Assembly (NCBI GenBank): GCA_028277025.1 | Contig: JAPYVG010000015.1 | Span: forward strand, 1-40,639 | From: Sulfolobaceae archaeon | GTDB taxonomy: Archaea > Thermoproteota > Thermoprotei_A > Sulfolobales > Sulfolobaceae | Direction: 5' to 3' | Length of the DNA stretch: 40,639 bases | Shown here: piece after piece, positions 17,801 to 26,471 of the stretch | Position numbering within the stretch: position 1 is the first letter of the stretch | Layout: each line of letters opens with the position of its first letter | Program-made: the position numbers and the translations under genes | The notes under the pieces: model-generated | Databases searched by the model: none | Told to the model about the DNA's origin: nothing | Seen by the model: only the letters and a program-made list of their open reading frames with translations

Positions 17801-18225
17801 TCCCTTTCAACCGTTAAATTCCCCTCCAACTTACTGATGTTCTGCAAGGCATTAGTTAAGTTCTCAACAGCTGGTTGAATTTTGTTCAGCAAATTATTAA
17901 CAAGCGATTTTTCAATAGAGTAGTAGTTTAAAATTGAAATATTGCCATAAGATGTTAAGTTTGCGAAAAACATGGAGTATTTACTCACATTCCCTTGAAC
18001 TATTAACACAGCACCAGAACCGGCAGCACCGCTTAAGTTAAAATAGTGGGCTACTATATGTTCAGCCTCAGCTGAAGTACTCCCCGGGACTGATATTGTG
18101 ACTTGGTAACTTACAGATTTCAAGAAGAGAGACGAAAGGGGTGCTGATACAATTATTGTGAGTATCCAAATGGCTAAAAATAAGTACCATCTGTTTACGA
18201 TAAGTTTCCCAAGTTTTTCAAACAT
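14824..18225 (-). CDS. Very large MMPL/RND-family transporter
   Basis: An 1133-residue relative of the protein at 2862, with the same two-half architecture. TM1 is at about residues 12-34. The first outer loop is enlarged to about 565 residues, with a helical, coiled-coil-like section (about 105-205) and many N-x-S/T sites. The membrane domains carry GTDYVVF (Asp near 677) and GMDYNIF (Asp near 1034), the proton-relay signatures. The usual MMPL loop is half as long, so the extra mass probably forms a periplasm-like duct or a contact with the S-layer. The start is ATG 18225. It has no adjacent partner on its strand. The substrate is unknown; lipids or hydrophobic compounds are the family precedent. 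Confidence 0.88.
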   Translation of the reverse strand: MFEKLGKLIVNRWYLFLAIWILTIIVSAPLSSLFLKSVSYQVTISVPGSTSAEAEHIVAHYFNLSGAAGSGAVLIVQGNVSKYSMFFANLTSYGNISILNYYSIEKSLVNNLLNKIQPAVENLTNALQNISKLEGNLTVERENISTQLSRLEKLYNGTVEVQKEFENVSSLINSTEREVNELHYAMVENYITFQKIHEGEIQLNQSAFNLSLFLYFPVSYFLEIWESAYSTTHNVTEANEIAYEKVSSALHGEELEYFNLFYSYWSSTDPLPNPINVAQNLVENASYKIFPNQTSLLKLFFDYVNLTNFRNTTNDEIFTVNYFTLYYKVPENLSYELLFNQPLQVLLTIYEHKTGIPVNFLQQIYEGENLSIISLDLILSKVTNTSAKDFIVCVYNNISKSPYEFSVGYVSQKYNVSKELLTNLLASPSPLYYLTEILSNKTKLPQWFFISLYNQGNISNLTAYLISPHFPPFILQKSNITLPELTELLENNKDFREIAINLTVNAINVSPLLEVNKTLLITDLKNNYTVEEIVKSSEFPITFNENISRNLFSSNLLLIFMKGNFTYKEAEDFSSFVESKTELNVTLTGANPINHQLKGVASSAYSIAIPVGIALAIILAGLYFRSFAVAFMPLTIYISAYVVSSIFQYLIVIKLLKITVSFLTPSEVLLLALGLGTDYVVFISSRYVEEREKGLSVKDAVYEAVRWGGRAVTITAFIVMLSFLFIYIYKIPFFSDTAISDMLAVIIIWLASITLYPAILRVAGDKLFFPRRLGKVKEGGKKEGGKLIISKRPKLLVGILSTIVLVSVIFASFTPLTLNVLSLLPKSQAVYGVEFLSSKFTSANIFPIYVVIPYNGTFNQSTYNFAVNLYKQLSSIPGVTAVNSPVSPYGFLVNYTELKEYNYTQYVSHGYLLFIVNQKYQPFSLQAFNVVKDVLKIVGDKGYVGGGPVDSYNIYNFVTSNFFIIVGEIAVTMFLLLFIMTRSLSISAVIIYVIMSAVAITLALERLIFDTVLGYSIFAVVPIFLVAIIIGIGMDYNIFLIARVHEELEKGDNMEVAVEKAVKTLRLTIMFLGFIFAGTLGALMLVNAPILQELGFAFFIAAILETSVLWSLLAPPLLILLYRKFKTRPKLIV

Positions 18226-18531
18226 AAGTTAAAGATATATCTACAGTTTAAAAGTGATTTCATAAATACTTCATAATAAGTGTTTCGTTGTCACTTTATT
18301 TATTTAAAATAATATTAATAGGGACTCTTTAAATAATACAAATTGACCAATTCTCCGATTAAGCATAAAAGTATAAACGAGAGAGTTACATGAAGAATTA
18401 GGAATTTTAATTGTCTTTCCATAGACGAGAGAATAAAAGAGATTATTGTTATAAAAATAAATCCATTAGCGTAACAGTTATAAAAACATATGAAAAGGAC
18501 TAGGCTTGTATGAATTTGATATAAAAATTAG
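18226..18531. other. 306-base AT-rich gap
   Basis: This stretch lies between the start of the large MMPL gene and the end of the HEPN-like gene. It is strongly AT-rich with several TATA-like runs. I see no reading frame with gene-like composition, no stable hairpin and no repeat. It must include the MMPL promoter next to 18225. Confidence 0.6.
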
Positions 18532-18993
18532 CTAAACAGACTTCTCCATGAGGTTTATAAACTCCTCTACAACCTTTATTGATAAACTCACGTCTTCCTC
18601 ATTCATAAACCCCTCGTAAAAGTTACTGTGTAAGCGTAAACAGACAGACCAACCGTAAAGTAACTCCTTCTTTCCCTCTTTAGAAATCAAATTACTCATT
18701 ATCTCCTCTAATTGCCTATGCCTAAAGTGCTCAAGCCCCAACTTCTCAGCATAAGCCTTAACTATAGAAGCACAAGCACCCCATGCCTTTTCGGAGGCTT
18801 GTATTAAGTCCTTCTTCTCAAGGTAATTCTTAGCTTCAGCCAATAACTCTACAGCTTTTTCCTTGTACAAACTGTAACGGGTAGACGGGTCTAATTCTTT
18901 TCTTAGCTTATCAATTAATAACAACTCTTCATCTATCCCTTTCTCGTAAGCCTCCTTCTTTAGGACTTCCTCAATTCGCTTTGGTACTTGCAC
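18532..18993 (-). CDS. PaREP1/HEPN-like protein, second copy
   Basis: A 153-residue helical protein. Its N-terminal part is charged. The central part, YLEKKDLIQASEKAWGACAS plus IVKAYAEKLG, has the PaREP1/HEPN pattern: a helix with an alternating A/G surface, then a second helix with LEHFRHRQLEEIM. In HEPN RNases an arginine and a histidine a few residues apart form the site; RHRQ offers candidates but not a clean R-x4-6-H. The start is GTG 18993-18991, about 25 bases from AAATAAAT near 19018. It stands alone with no nucleotidyltransferase partner. It shares family features but little direct identity with the protein at 1556-2080. Confidence 0.7.
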   Translation of the reverse strand: MQVPKRIEEVLKKEAYEKGIDEELLLIDKLRKELDPSTRYSLYKEKAVELLAEAKNYLEKKDLIQASEKAWGACASIVKAYAEKLGLEHFRHRQLEEIMSNLISKEGKKELLYGWSVCLRLHSNFYEGFMNEEDVSLSIKVVEEFINLMEKSV

Positions 18994-19113
18994 AAGACTA
19001 TATCGTCTTTAACTGATTTATTTTTATTCAGCGGAAGTTTAATGAACGAGCCTTTTGTGAATCTTAATTTTCCTTATTGAAATTCTAATGATGTTATAGT
19101 TTCTTCTAATAAT

Positions 19114-19932
19114 TTATTCTCGTTTTACTGTTACTATAAAAATAGAGAAAATTACGAACAGAGCACCTACTATCTCATTTAATGTAGGAATTTGCCCAAA
19201 GAATGGTATAGCGAGAAGGGTTGCTACTACAGGCTCTAATAGGCCAATAGTCTCTATGTGCTGTGGTTTCACCTTCCCAGAAGACACTATTATAGACGTA
19301 TGCCCTAATAAGGTAGGAAGCAGAATAAGTCCCGCTAAGGCTAGAAGTGATTCGGAATTAAACTCCCCCACACCTTGAATTAAAAATAAAGGGAGAGTAA
19401 AGATTGAGGAGGAAAGATAAATGGAGGACGTTAGCTTTAGTGAGTCTTCTTTGACCTTACTTAGCCCCGCAGTATACAATGCTATTAAAAAAGCTGATAA
19501 TACAGCAATAATGTTTCCTAAAGAGGTGCTAAGTTGAAAAGGTAAGTTCATTATTACAACTCCCAAGAAGCCCGTGACCACAACAATTAAGTCCCTCCTA
19601 CTAACCTTAAATTTAAGAAAAGGTGACATTAAGATGACAAAGAAGGGGGAAGTGGAGACTAGGACCGTTGCGTCAATAATAGTCGTAGTATAAACGCTAA
19701 TTATAAACGTTATCATGTGAAGGGCTAAAAGTAGGCCGAAAGGAGAATACTTGGCGACTTTTTTAAAGTCAACTTTACCGAGAGAGATTATTAGCCCGGC
19801 TATGAAGAACCTTAAAAATGCTATACTCCCGGGAGTCATATTTGAGAGTTTTATAAATATTGATGCGGTACCGAAACTTATTCCTCCTAAAATTAGAATT
19901 AGGTAATATCCCTTATTTCCTAGCCTCGACAT
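19114..19932 (-). CDS. DMT-superfamily (EamA) transporter
   Basis: A 272-residue protein with about ten transmembrane helices arranged as two EamA repeats. The first repeat opens with GGISFGTASIFIKLSNMTPG and FLRFFIAG; the second starts near residue 140 (GNIIAVLSAFLIALYTAGLS) and ends with the typical EPVVATLLAIPFFGQIPTLN. DMT proteins export or import small metabolites such as amino acids or nucleotide sugars; the substrate is not predictable. The start is ATG 19932. It is transcribed divergently from the carboxypeptidase 87 bases away. A second DMT gene lies at 26466. Confidence 0.88.
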   Translation of the reverse strand: MSRLGNKGYYLILILGGISFGTASIFIKLSNMTPGSIAFLRFFIAGLIISLGKVDFKKVAKYSPFGLLLALHMITFIISVYTTTIIDATVLVSTSPFFVILMSPFLKFKVSRRDLIVVVTGFLGVVIMNLPFQLSTSLGNIIAVLSAFLIALYTAGLSKVKEDSLKLTSSIYLSSSIFTLPLFLIQGVGEFNSESLLALAGLILLPTLLGHTSIIVSSGKVKPQHIETIGLLEPVVATLLAIPFFGQIPTLNEIVGALFVIFSIFIVTVKRE

Positions 19933-20019
19933 TAGGACACTTTATATTCTACAAAGGAGTATATGAAGACATCGGTAAGCAATGAAATAATTTATTATAC
20001 CTCAAACAAACTTTAACCC

Positions 20020-21498
20020 ATGCTATTCGAAAACGTTAAACCGCTCTTGGAACAATACAAGAGGTTGTGGGCTTTAGGGTATGCTGAGTCTTTAATGAGC
20101 TGGGATACAGAAACTTACATGCCAGAATCGGATTCAAGTGTAAGGGGTGAAGTTATTGCAACTTTTAGTGAAATAATAAGGGAGATCTACCTCAAAATAT
20201 GGGAGGAATTAAAGAAATATGAAGGAAAGGAGGGTTTAAGTGACGAGGAAAAGGGAGTAATAAGGGTTCTCCACCACTCTGCAAAGTATTACGCCAAAGT
20301 CCCGTTAGAGATAATTCAAGAGTTAGATAAAACCACTTCAGAAGCCGTGGTGGTATGGAGAAACGCAAAAAAGAAAAACGATTTTAACACGTTCAAACCT
20401 TACCTGGAGAAAATCGTTGAGTTAAATAGGAATGTAGCCGACTTTTTAGGTTACGAGAAGAATCCTTATGATGCGTTACTTGATTTATATGAAGAGGGTT
20501 TTACTACAGATGATGGTGATAAGGTTTTCTCAAGTCTTGTCCCCCAGTTAAGTGATATATTAAAGAAAGTTGAGGAGAAAGGCTATTTCCCGAGAGAGCA
20601 TAAGCTTGAGTCTGTTGAGTATAACGTTGAGGAGATGAAGAGGGTTAACGAAGAGATAATAAAATTACTAAGGATGCCACAAGATAGGTTCAGGCTTGAC
20701 ACCTCAGCTCATCCATTTACTGTTAGACTTTCAACGAATGATGTGAGGATTACAACTAGGTATGAAGGGAGGGACTTTAAGGAAACACTTTTCTCTGTAA
20801 TTCATGAAAGTGGTCATGCGATTTATGAGCTTTTAATAGATCCCTCTTTAGAAGGGACACCGCTTGCGAGTGGTGCTTCAACTGGAATTCATGAATCACA
20901 GTCCAGGTTTTGGGAAAATATTATAGGTAGGAGTAGGGCCTTTGTTCACGTGATTTATCCAATACTTAAAAGTAATTTGCCCTTCCTTGATGGATATGAT
21001 GAGGAAGAAGTTTACAGGTATTTCAATACCGTAAAGCCCAGTCTGATAAGAGTTGATGCCGATGAAGTGACCTATAATTTCCACATAGCTTTACGTTATG
21101 AAATAGAGAAGAAGTTGATGAACGACGAGATAAAGGTTAATGAGCTACCTCAAATTTGGAATGAAATGATGGAGAAGTATTTAGGGATAACTCCAAAGAA
21201 TGATTCCGAAGGGGTTTTGCAAGATATTCATTGGTCTCAAGGATCGATAGGCTACTTCCCAACCTACACTTTAGGGAATATAATCGCCGGAATTGTTTAC
21301 AAATCATTCCCTAACCTTTATGATTTAGTATATGAAGGGAGGTTTGAAGAAGTTAAGGGGTTCTTAAGGGAGAAGATATGTAAGTATGGTTCTATCTATT
21401 CTCCTAAAGAGTTATTAAAGAGGAGTTTTGGTAAGGAGTATGAGCCGGAAGGACTATTAGACTACTTAAGGGAGAAGTACTTAAGGGAGCACCTTTAA
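20020..21498 (+). CDS. M32-family metallocarboxypeptidase (carboxypeptidase Taq type)
   Basis: A 492-residue helical zinc peptidase of normal M32 length. The zinc site HESGH is at residues 262-266 (H-E-x-x-H), and the third ligand lies in HESQSRFWEN near 291-300, as in the family. The conserved DTSAHPFT precedes the site, and the C-terminal block LGNIIAG is present. M32 enzymes remove C-terminal residues from peptides in the cytoplasm, usually with cobalt or zinc. The start is ATG 20020, about 25 bases after a TATA-like TTTATTATA. The Opp/Dpp-type ABC operon follows on the same strand 52 bases later, so peptide uptake and trimming may belong together. Confidence 0.93.
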   Translation: MLFENVKPLLEQYKRLWALGYAESLMSWDTETYMPESDSSVRGEVIATFSEIIREIYLKIWEELKKYEGKEGLSDEEKGVIRVLHHSAKYYAKVPLEIIQELDKTTSEAVVVWRNAKKKNDFNTFKPYLEKIVELNRNVADFLGYEKNPYDALLDLYEEGFTTDDGDKVFSSLVPQLSDILKKVEEKGYFPREHKLESVEYNVEEMKRVNEEIIKLLRMPQDRFRLDTSAHPFTVRLSTNDVRITTRYEGRDFKETLFSVIHESGHAIYELLIDPSLEGTPLASGASTGIHESQSRFWENIIGRSRAFVHVIYPILKSNLPFLDGYDEEEVYRYFNTVKPSLIRVDADEVTYNFHIALRYEIEKKLMNDEIKVNELPQIWNEMMEKYLGITPKNDSEGVLQDIHWSQGSIGYFPTYTLGNIIAGIVYKSFPNLYDLVYEGRFEEVKGFLREKICKYGSIYSPKELLKRSFGKEYEPEGLLDYLREKYLREHL

Positions 21499-21550
21499 GC
21501 TTTACTTTTTATTAAAATTTATCTAAACTTTTAAAGGCTTATACGAGCAA

Positions 21551-22792
21551 GTGGCTATCGTGAAAAGTAGTCCAATATTAATCTTATCTATGCTATTACT
21601 CTTGATAGGGATTGTGCTCTCGCTAGAGTCAATTAAGACTGAATATATCAGTCTATATAACTTCGGGTATGGAAACGTTGCAACACCTCCCCAGAATTGG
21701 CAGTATTATTATTGGGCTGTTTTAAGTGGAGGCTTACCTAATGCATCAGTATTTTTTGATAACAAAACTGTTGAATTGACTGAAGTAAGTAATTTCACTC
21801 TCCCCTATACAACACATTTTGTATACATAATTTCTGGTTATGTACAACCTTACGCATTTCTATCCCCACTGAGCTTTTTCATGATTTTAAGCGGTACTCT
21901 GATAGGTTTTAAAGGGACAACACTATTCTTTCAAGAGAGGATCTTAGGGAAGGACTTGATAAAGGGTTATGCCGTAGGGGGGTCAATAAGAAAGTACGTG
22001 CTGAAAAGGCTTACTAGTGCAATAATTTCTCTGGGAATTGTATCAGCTATAGTTATACTTTTAGAGTATTTTCACGGGGCTAATGTTATTAAAGCCACGA
22101 CAAGTTTACTTGAGCTGAATCCGGGGATTAGTGAACATTTCGACGTCTCAGTTAATACTTTAATACTAACCTCCCTAGCGTATACCTCGCTTCTTTTGGG
22201 TATTTCGTTTTCGCTTACAATTTATCTGAGTGCGTTTCTAGTAGTATACAGCCTAGAAAATAAAAGGCTGTTATCGATTATTAATAAATGGAAGTATATT
22301 GGATCTGCTTTAGCTTCTTGGGTTTTCTCGATTATTATAATATATTTGCTTCATTTCTTCACTAACCTTTTACCTTACGGCACACCTAAAGGTGGGAATA
22401 TACTACCTTACCTGATAATGCCAATACTGTCACTCTTCTTCCCTTACATTGGGATTTTCGCAAACAAGGTACTCTCCTCTATTCCTAAACCAGATTTCTC
22501 ATACAAAGGGTTAAATGAAAAGGTAATAATTTATCGTCATGTTTTAGGTAATATTACGGTTTTAATGCTTTCAATAATGTCCTCAGCGTTTGTAGAAATG
22601 TTAGTGGCGGAATTACTTGTTGAGGGAATATTCTTATGGCCAGGTTTCGGAGAGTTATTAAAGATCGGAGTATTTTATGGCGATTATAAGATCGTAGAAA
22701 CCTCAATGCTTACATATTCAACAATAGCTGTACTCTCAAACTTCTTCGCTGACGTAACTTACGGATTTTTAGACCCAAGGGTGACAAGATGA
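21551..22792 (+). CDS. Opp/Dpp-type ABC permease, DppB-like, divergent
   Basis: A 413-residue membrane protein. The C-terminal third is clearly DppB/OppB: the loop that contacts the ATPase ([18 protein letters not shown]), then [14 protein letters not shown] and the closing [14 protein letters not shown]. The N-terminal part has one helix, a roughly 90-residue outer loop with N-x-T sites and more helices than a usual DppB. The start is GTG 21551; an in-frame GTG at 21560 is possible. Its stop overlaps the next permease start by 4 bases. It is the first gene of a four-gene operon without a substrate-binding protein. Family membership is clear; function is uncertain because the ATPases are degenerate. 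Confidence 0.8.
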   Translation: MAIVKSSPILILSMLLLLIGIVLSLESIKTEYISLYNFGYGNVATPPQNWQYYYWAVLSGGLPNASVFFDNKTVELTEVSNFTLPYTTHFVYIISGYVQPYAFLSPLSFFMILSGTLIGFKGTTLFFQERILGKDLIKGYAVGGSIRKYVLKRLTSAIISLGIVSAIVILLEYFHGANVIKATTSLLELNPGISEHFDVSVNTLILTSLAYTSLLLGISFSLTIYLSAFLVVYSLENKRLLSIINKWKYIGSALASWVFSIIIIYLLHFFTNLLPYGTPKGGNILPYLIMPILSLFFPYIGIFANKVLSSIPKPDFSYKGLNEKVIIYRHVLGNITVLMLSIMSSAFVEMLVAELLVEGIFLWPGFGELLKIGVFYGDYKIVETSMLTYSTIAVLSNFFADVTYGFLDPRVTR

Positions 22793-23553
22793 AGGGAATA
22801 TATGTAACAACAGCAGTCCTACTCACGTTCATAGCATTTAGTATATTCTATGATTTTTATCAATTACCTAAGGGAAAACCTTTAACTCCTCCAAATTACC
22901 ACTACCCATTAGGGACTTATGTTAATGGAGATAACATGGTAAATGTTAATGCAAACGCAATTGTTAACACGCTAATTTTCGGCAGTATCGTTGGGCTGGG
23001 AGAAGTGGGAATTGCGACAGTTTACGGTGTTATAGCTGGATCTTACGGCTATGTTGTGAGGTCAATTATGGTGAGGATAGCCGATTCTATTAACTCTATC
23101 CCAAGAATACCGTTGTTGCTTTCAATCGCACTCTTTTACGGTGTTCCCACAGGAAACTCTCTTAAGGCTAACTTCTTCTTAACAGCACTAATTGTTTTGC
23201 TTACTGGTTGGAGTGTTTATGCTAGACAAATAGCCGAAATAGTTTACCGATCCTCTGTAGGCATAGTTATGAGAAGAATTATAAAAGTCGTAGAACTTAA
23301 AATCTCCTTTATTAGAGTAAAGAAGTTGGTTATCAACTTACTTATTCCAGCAATGATAGATGGTATATCAACTTATACGGCAATGGGAGTAATCGGGGGA
23401 GTTGGAGATCCTAATTACCCAACTTTAACGACTTTACTCAATACAGCCTCACATCTTATCCCAGACTGGTGGTTATTTTTAATCCCAGCAGTGTTTAGGG
23501 GTGCACTCCTCGTTTTACTCTTAATATTAGCAGATCAGTTGAGGAGGATCTGA
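22789..23553 (+). CDS. Opp/Dpp-type ABC permease, DppC-like, divergent
   Basis: A 254-residue protein, about 40 residues shorter than a usual DppC. It has an N-terminal helix, a Pro-rich outer segment with the family pattern [12 protein letters not shown] (like HPLGTDxxGRD) and then five helices. The ATPase-contacting EAA loop (about residues 160-190, [21 protein letters not shown]) keeps the final LxxP but has lost the central glycine and the EAA residues. [14 protein letters not shown] corresponds to the usual GLGVQPPTPSWG segment. The start ATG overlaps the previous stop; its own stop directly touches the next start. Confidence 0.75.
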   Translation: MKGIYVTTAVLLTFIAFSIFYDFYQLPKGKPLTPPNYHYPLGTYVNGDNMVNVNANAIVNTLIFGSIVGLGEVGIATVYGVIAGSYGYVVRSIMVRIADSINSIPRIPLLLSIALFYGVPTGNSLKANFFLTALIVLLTGWSVYARQIAEIVYRSSVGIVMRRIIKVVELKISFIRVKKLVINLLIPAMIDGISTYTAMGVIGGVGDPNYPTLTTLLNTASHLIPDWWLFLIPAVFRGALLVLLLILADQLRRI

Positions 23554-24411
23554 ATGTTAGTCTATGATTGCTTAACTGTGGAAGGTAAGATAAACTGTTT
23601 TAATGCGAGAATTGACAAGAACGTTGGAATATTAGGACAAAGGGATAGTGGTAAGGAAGAGATAGTTAAGGCTACATTTAGGTTGAGTAAGGCCAAAGGA
23701 AGAATATCTTTAGACGATGTGAATATACTCCAACTAGGAATAGAGGAATTCAGAGAGATTTTATGGAAGAAAATTAGTTGGTTGAAGTACAATCATTATG
23801 AAATGTTCAACCCAATTTATGATATCGCCTCACACTTTGTGGAAATAGTAGTAAGCCACAGTATAGGGAATGCTGATTACGCAATAGATCTAGCGAAAGA
23901 GGCTTTAAGGCTTGTAGGAGAGAAGGAGGAAGTCCTAACAATGTACCCTAATCAGCTTTCCCCGTTAAGGCTTAAGAAAGTCGCCTTAGCTCTCTCAATA
24001 TTTACCGAGCCTGATTACGTCTTCATCGAGGATATTGAATACGGTTTAAGTGAGCTGGGTAGGATATACATTGTTAATAGTTTGATTGACGTTATGAACG
24101 TTCTCAACTCTAAATTTATAGTTTTAGACAATGATCCGGCAGTACTATCACGCTTAAGTGATTACTTTTACGTGATATATAAGGGATATATTGTTGAGGA
24201 GGGGACAGACGTTATTAGAAACCCTTATCACCCTTATACGATAGATTTAATATCTGGTGAGATTGAGGGGACTAACGTTATCGGAAAAGGTTGTGTATAC
24301 AGTTCTCAATGTCGTTTCAAAAGTATTAAATGTGAAAATAGTGAACCAAATACATTTAAATACGAGAATGGTGTTGTTAAATGCAATTTGTATCCGTGGA
24401 AAAGCCAATAA
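23554..24411 (+). CDS. OppD-like ABC ATPase with degenerate catalytic motifs
   Basis: A 285-residue OppD/DppD relative, identified by NPYHPYTIDLIS (the oligo_HPY motif) and the C-terminal cysteines (GCVYSSQC, KC, KC) that hold an Fe-S cluster in known family members. The nucleotide site is abnormal. Walker A reads GQRDSGKE (residues 28-35), with Glu where Ser or Thr should bind magnesium. The signature is LSPLR where LSGGQ is expected. Walker B reads FIEDIE, with Glu159-Asp160 in place of Asp-Glu. The H-loop reads VLDNDPAV without histidine. ATP hydrolysis is therefore doubtful. ATG 23554 follows the DppC stop without a gap. Confidence 0.8.
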   Translation: MLVYDCLTVEGKINCFNARIDKNVGILGQRDSGKEEIVKATFRLSKAKGRISLDDVNILQLGIEEFREILWKKISWLKYNHYEMFNPIYDIASHFVEIVVSHSIGNADYAIDLAKEALRLVGEKEEVLTMYPNQLSPLRLKKVALALSIFTEPDYVFIEDIEYGLSELGRIYIVNSLIDVMNVLNSKFIVLDNDPAVLSRLSDYFYVIYKGYIVEEGTDVIRNPYHPYTIDLISGEIEGTNVIGKGCVYSSQCRFKSIKCENSEPNTFKYENGVVKCNLYPWKSQ

Positions 24412-25220
24412 TAGAACTACTCAATATAAGTGGTAAATTTTTGAAAAATGTGTCATTCACAGCATTAGGAATTACGTGCGTTTTAGGCGAATGGGGCAAC
24501 GATAAAGAGGAACTATCAAAAATATTAACTTTCGATGAAAAGCCCAAAGGCGGTAAAGTTACATATTACTCAGAAAACCCAAAGAAGTATATAAGGCTCA
24601 TACCTAGGGAGAGAATTGACAGTGAACTAAAAGTTTACGAAATTTTAAGACTTTATGAGAAAAGGTTTGGAAAAAGTAACGACTTTTGGAATTCGTTTTT
24701 CGAGATACCAAAAGACAGAAAGGTTAAGGAACTATCGGAATATGAAAAATTCAAATTAGAATTGTTACAGATCTTTTATGGTAAAACTAAGTTCATAATA
24801 GCTGAAGATTTTACTGAGACTTTTGAGGAACAGCTAAAGGGCAAAGCTGTAAAAACTCTAGTAAAGACTGCGAGGATAATTAACTCCACATTAGTATTAT
24901 TCTTAGGAAGCTCAGAATTTAATGATGTATGCGAAAGAAGGATTGTAATTTACGGAGGAGAAGTAATAGAGGAAAGTGAGAAAAATAATGAACTTTACCA
25001 TCCCTACTCAGTTTTACTAAGTAAAGCTAGATTAACAATCGGTAAAAAACTAGAGAGAATAAACATAGATTTTGTGAGCGACCCAGCAAAGAGTGGTTGT
25101 CCTTTCCATCCTTATTGCGGAAAATCTTATGACAAGAGAATAAGAAAGATGTGTATTACTGAAAATCCTCCTTTCTTTACAGTTAATGGTAATAGAGTAA
25201 GGTGCTGGTATTTTTCATGA
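24381..25220 (+). CDS. OppF-like ABC ATPase with degenerate catalytic motifs
   Basis: A 279-residue partner of the OppD-like protein, overlapping its end by 31 bases. It keeps the family C terminus: ELYHPYSVLL (oligo_HPY) and GCPFHPYC ... MC ... RC cysteines. Walker A is GEWGNDKE (residues 36-43), lacking both the last glycine and the Ser/Thr. The signature region reads KELSEYEKFKLELL. Walker B is IIAEDF with Glu142-Asp143 in reversed order. No H-loop histidine was found (FLGSSEFND). The paired loss in both subunits, with reading frames intact, suggests a maintained protein, not decay. The start could also be a few codons later. Confidence 0.78.
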   Translation: MQFVSVEKPIIELLNISGKFLKNVSFTALGITCVLGEWGNDKEELSKILTFDEKPKGGKVTYYSENPKKYIRLIPRERIDSELKVYEILRLYEKRFGKSNDFWNSFFEIPKDRKVKELSEYEKFKLELLQIFYGKTKFIIAEDFTETFEEQLKGKAVKTLVKTARIINSTLVLFLGSSEFNDVCERRIVIYGGEVIEESEKNNELYHPYSVLLSKARLTIGKKLERINIDFVSDPAKSGCPFHPYCGKSYDKRIRKMCITENPPFFTVNGNRVRCWYFS

Positions 25221-25313
25221 CTTTTTTGAACATATATAGACTATATAAATTATATAAAGATCTGTAGTTTTGGAGATAAGCTTAAATTCGGTTTCGAACT
25301 ATTAAAACCCGTA

Positions 25314-26471
25314 ATGACCGAGAATAGAGACAATTTGATTTATACTGCAATAATCCTAGTGTTAATGACGATTTCTGCTAGGGCTACAAATAACATGGTA
25401 ACAACTACGGTACCGCTTTTAGGTAAATATGTCTTGCACTTCAACAACACTCTCGTAGGATTACTTTCCACAACACTCTTCGCATTTACTTTCATTTCAA
25501 CCTCTTACATTAACCCGTCTCTTAATGCCTCCTTAAGGAGAAGAGCATTTATTACCTCTAATGCGTTTATAGCACTCTCTCTATTATTGTTTTATTTTAG
25601 TAACGTAATAACAATATGGATAATTTCTGCAGCAGCGGGTTTAGCGTTTGGCTTAGTCATGCCAAACTTAATTACTGCTGCAAGCCTAACTGGGGATAGA
25701 AAGAGTGCTGAAAGGCTATTGTCACTTTACTCAACAAGCTTAAGCTTAAGCCTAATCCTAGGCCCTTTGCTTGAAACTTACTTACTTACACTTTTCGGGT
25801 ATAGTGAAGTGTTCCTCTGGTTTATACCTTTAGCAATTATAGGTGTAATCCTATCCTCAAGGATTAAGTTCCCGGAAGTAAAACGTGAGAATAGGGGAAT
25901 CGAGGCTTTAAGAAACAAGGGGTTTATCTCATCAGTAATTACGATTACTACTTATAATATCCCATTTGCCGCCTTCACTACCTTCTTAGCAATATTAGCC
26001 AAAGAGAGGTTCAACTTGCCGAATTTTGAAGCTTATTCAGTCTTTTTACCCTTCTTTATAATATCCTTTTTAACCAGACTGAGTATGACAATAAAGCCCT
26101 TTAATGACCTAAGAGCACCTCTAGCAATCTCTATAGGGATTACTATAATTGGGTTGCTAGGAATACTTTACTCTCCTACTTATGGGATTTTCCTCCTTGT
26201 GATAGCGTTACTTGGGATTCCCCACGGTTCAATATTCCCCATGGCTACTATAATGATAAGCAGGGCCACTAGGATAGAGGAGAGGAATGCAGTAAACAGT
26301 TACTTCCTAGCTTATAACAACATATTATTCCTCGCTGTGCCGACCATAGTTGGTTACCTTTCAGTGTTTTTAGGATTAACAATGGCAATTACAGTTTTAG
26401 TAGTTCCGGTGATTCTAACCGCAGTAGCACTCTTCGTAAAATATGGTAATGATGAGATAATGAAGTCATAA
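25314..26471 (+). CDS. MFS transporter
   Basis: A 385-residue protein with twelve predicted transmembrane helices in two six-helix halves joined by a charged loop (about residues 182-200, RIKFPEVKRENRGIEALRNK). The first half has LNASLRRRAFI in the place of the MFS loop 2-3 motif, and GLAFGLVMPNLITAAS resembles the helix 4-5 signature. The cargo is unknown. ATG 25314 is preceded by AT-rich sequence. The gene follows the ABC operon by 93 bases and its 3' end overlaps the convergent DMT gene by 6 bases. Confidence 0.85.
   Translation: MTENRDNLIYTAIILVLMTISARATNNMVTTTVPLLGKYVLHFNNTLVGLLSTTLFAFTFISTSYINPSLNASLRRRAFITSNAFIALSLLLFYFSNVITIWIISAAAGLAFGLVMPNLITAASLTGDRKSAERLLSLYSTSLSLSLILGPLLETYLLTLFGYSEVFLWFIPLAIIGVILSSRIKFPEVKRENRGIEALRNKGFISSVITITTYNIPFAAFTTFLAILAKERFNLPNFEAYSVFLPFFIISFLTRLSMTIKPFNDLRAPLAISIGITIIGLLGILYSPTYGIFLLVIALLGIPHGSIFPMATIMISRATRIEERNAVNSYFLAYNNILFLAVPTIVGYLSVFLGLTMAITVLVVPVILTAVALFVKYGNDEIMKS

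Noticed and set aside
18226..18531. Small genes in the AT-rich gap
   Set aside because: All start codons are followed quickly by stops and no TATA/start spacing or Shine-Dalgarno suits them.
23554..25220. Pseudogenes for the two ATPases
   Set aside because: Both frames are intact, closely spaced, and keep family-specific HPY and cysteine motifs; decay would not spare these.
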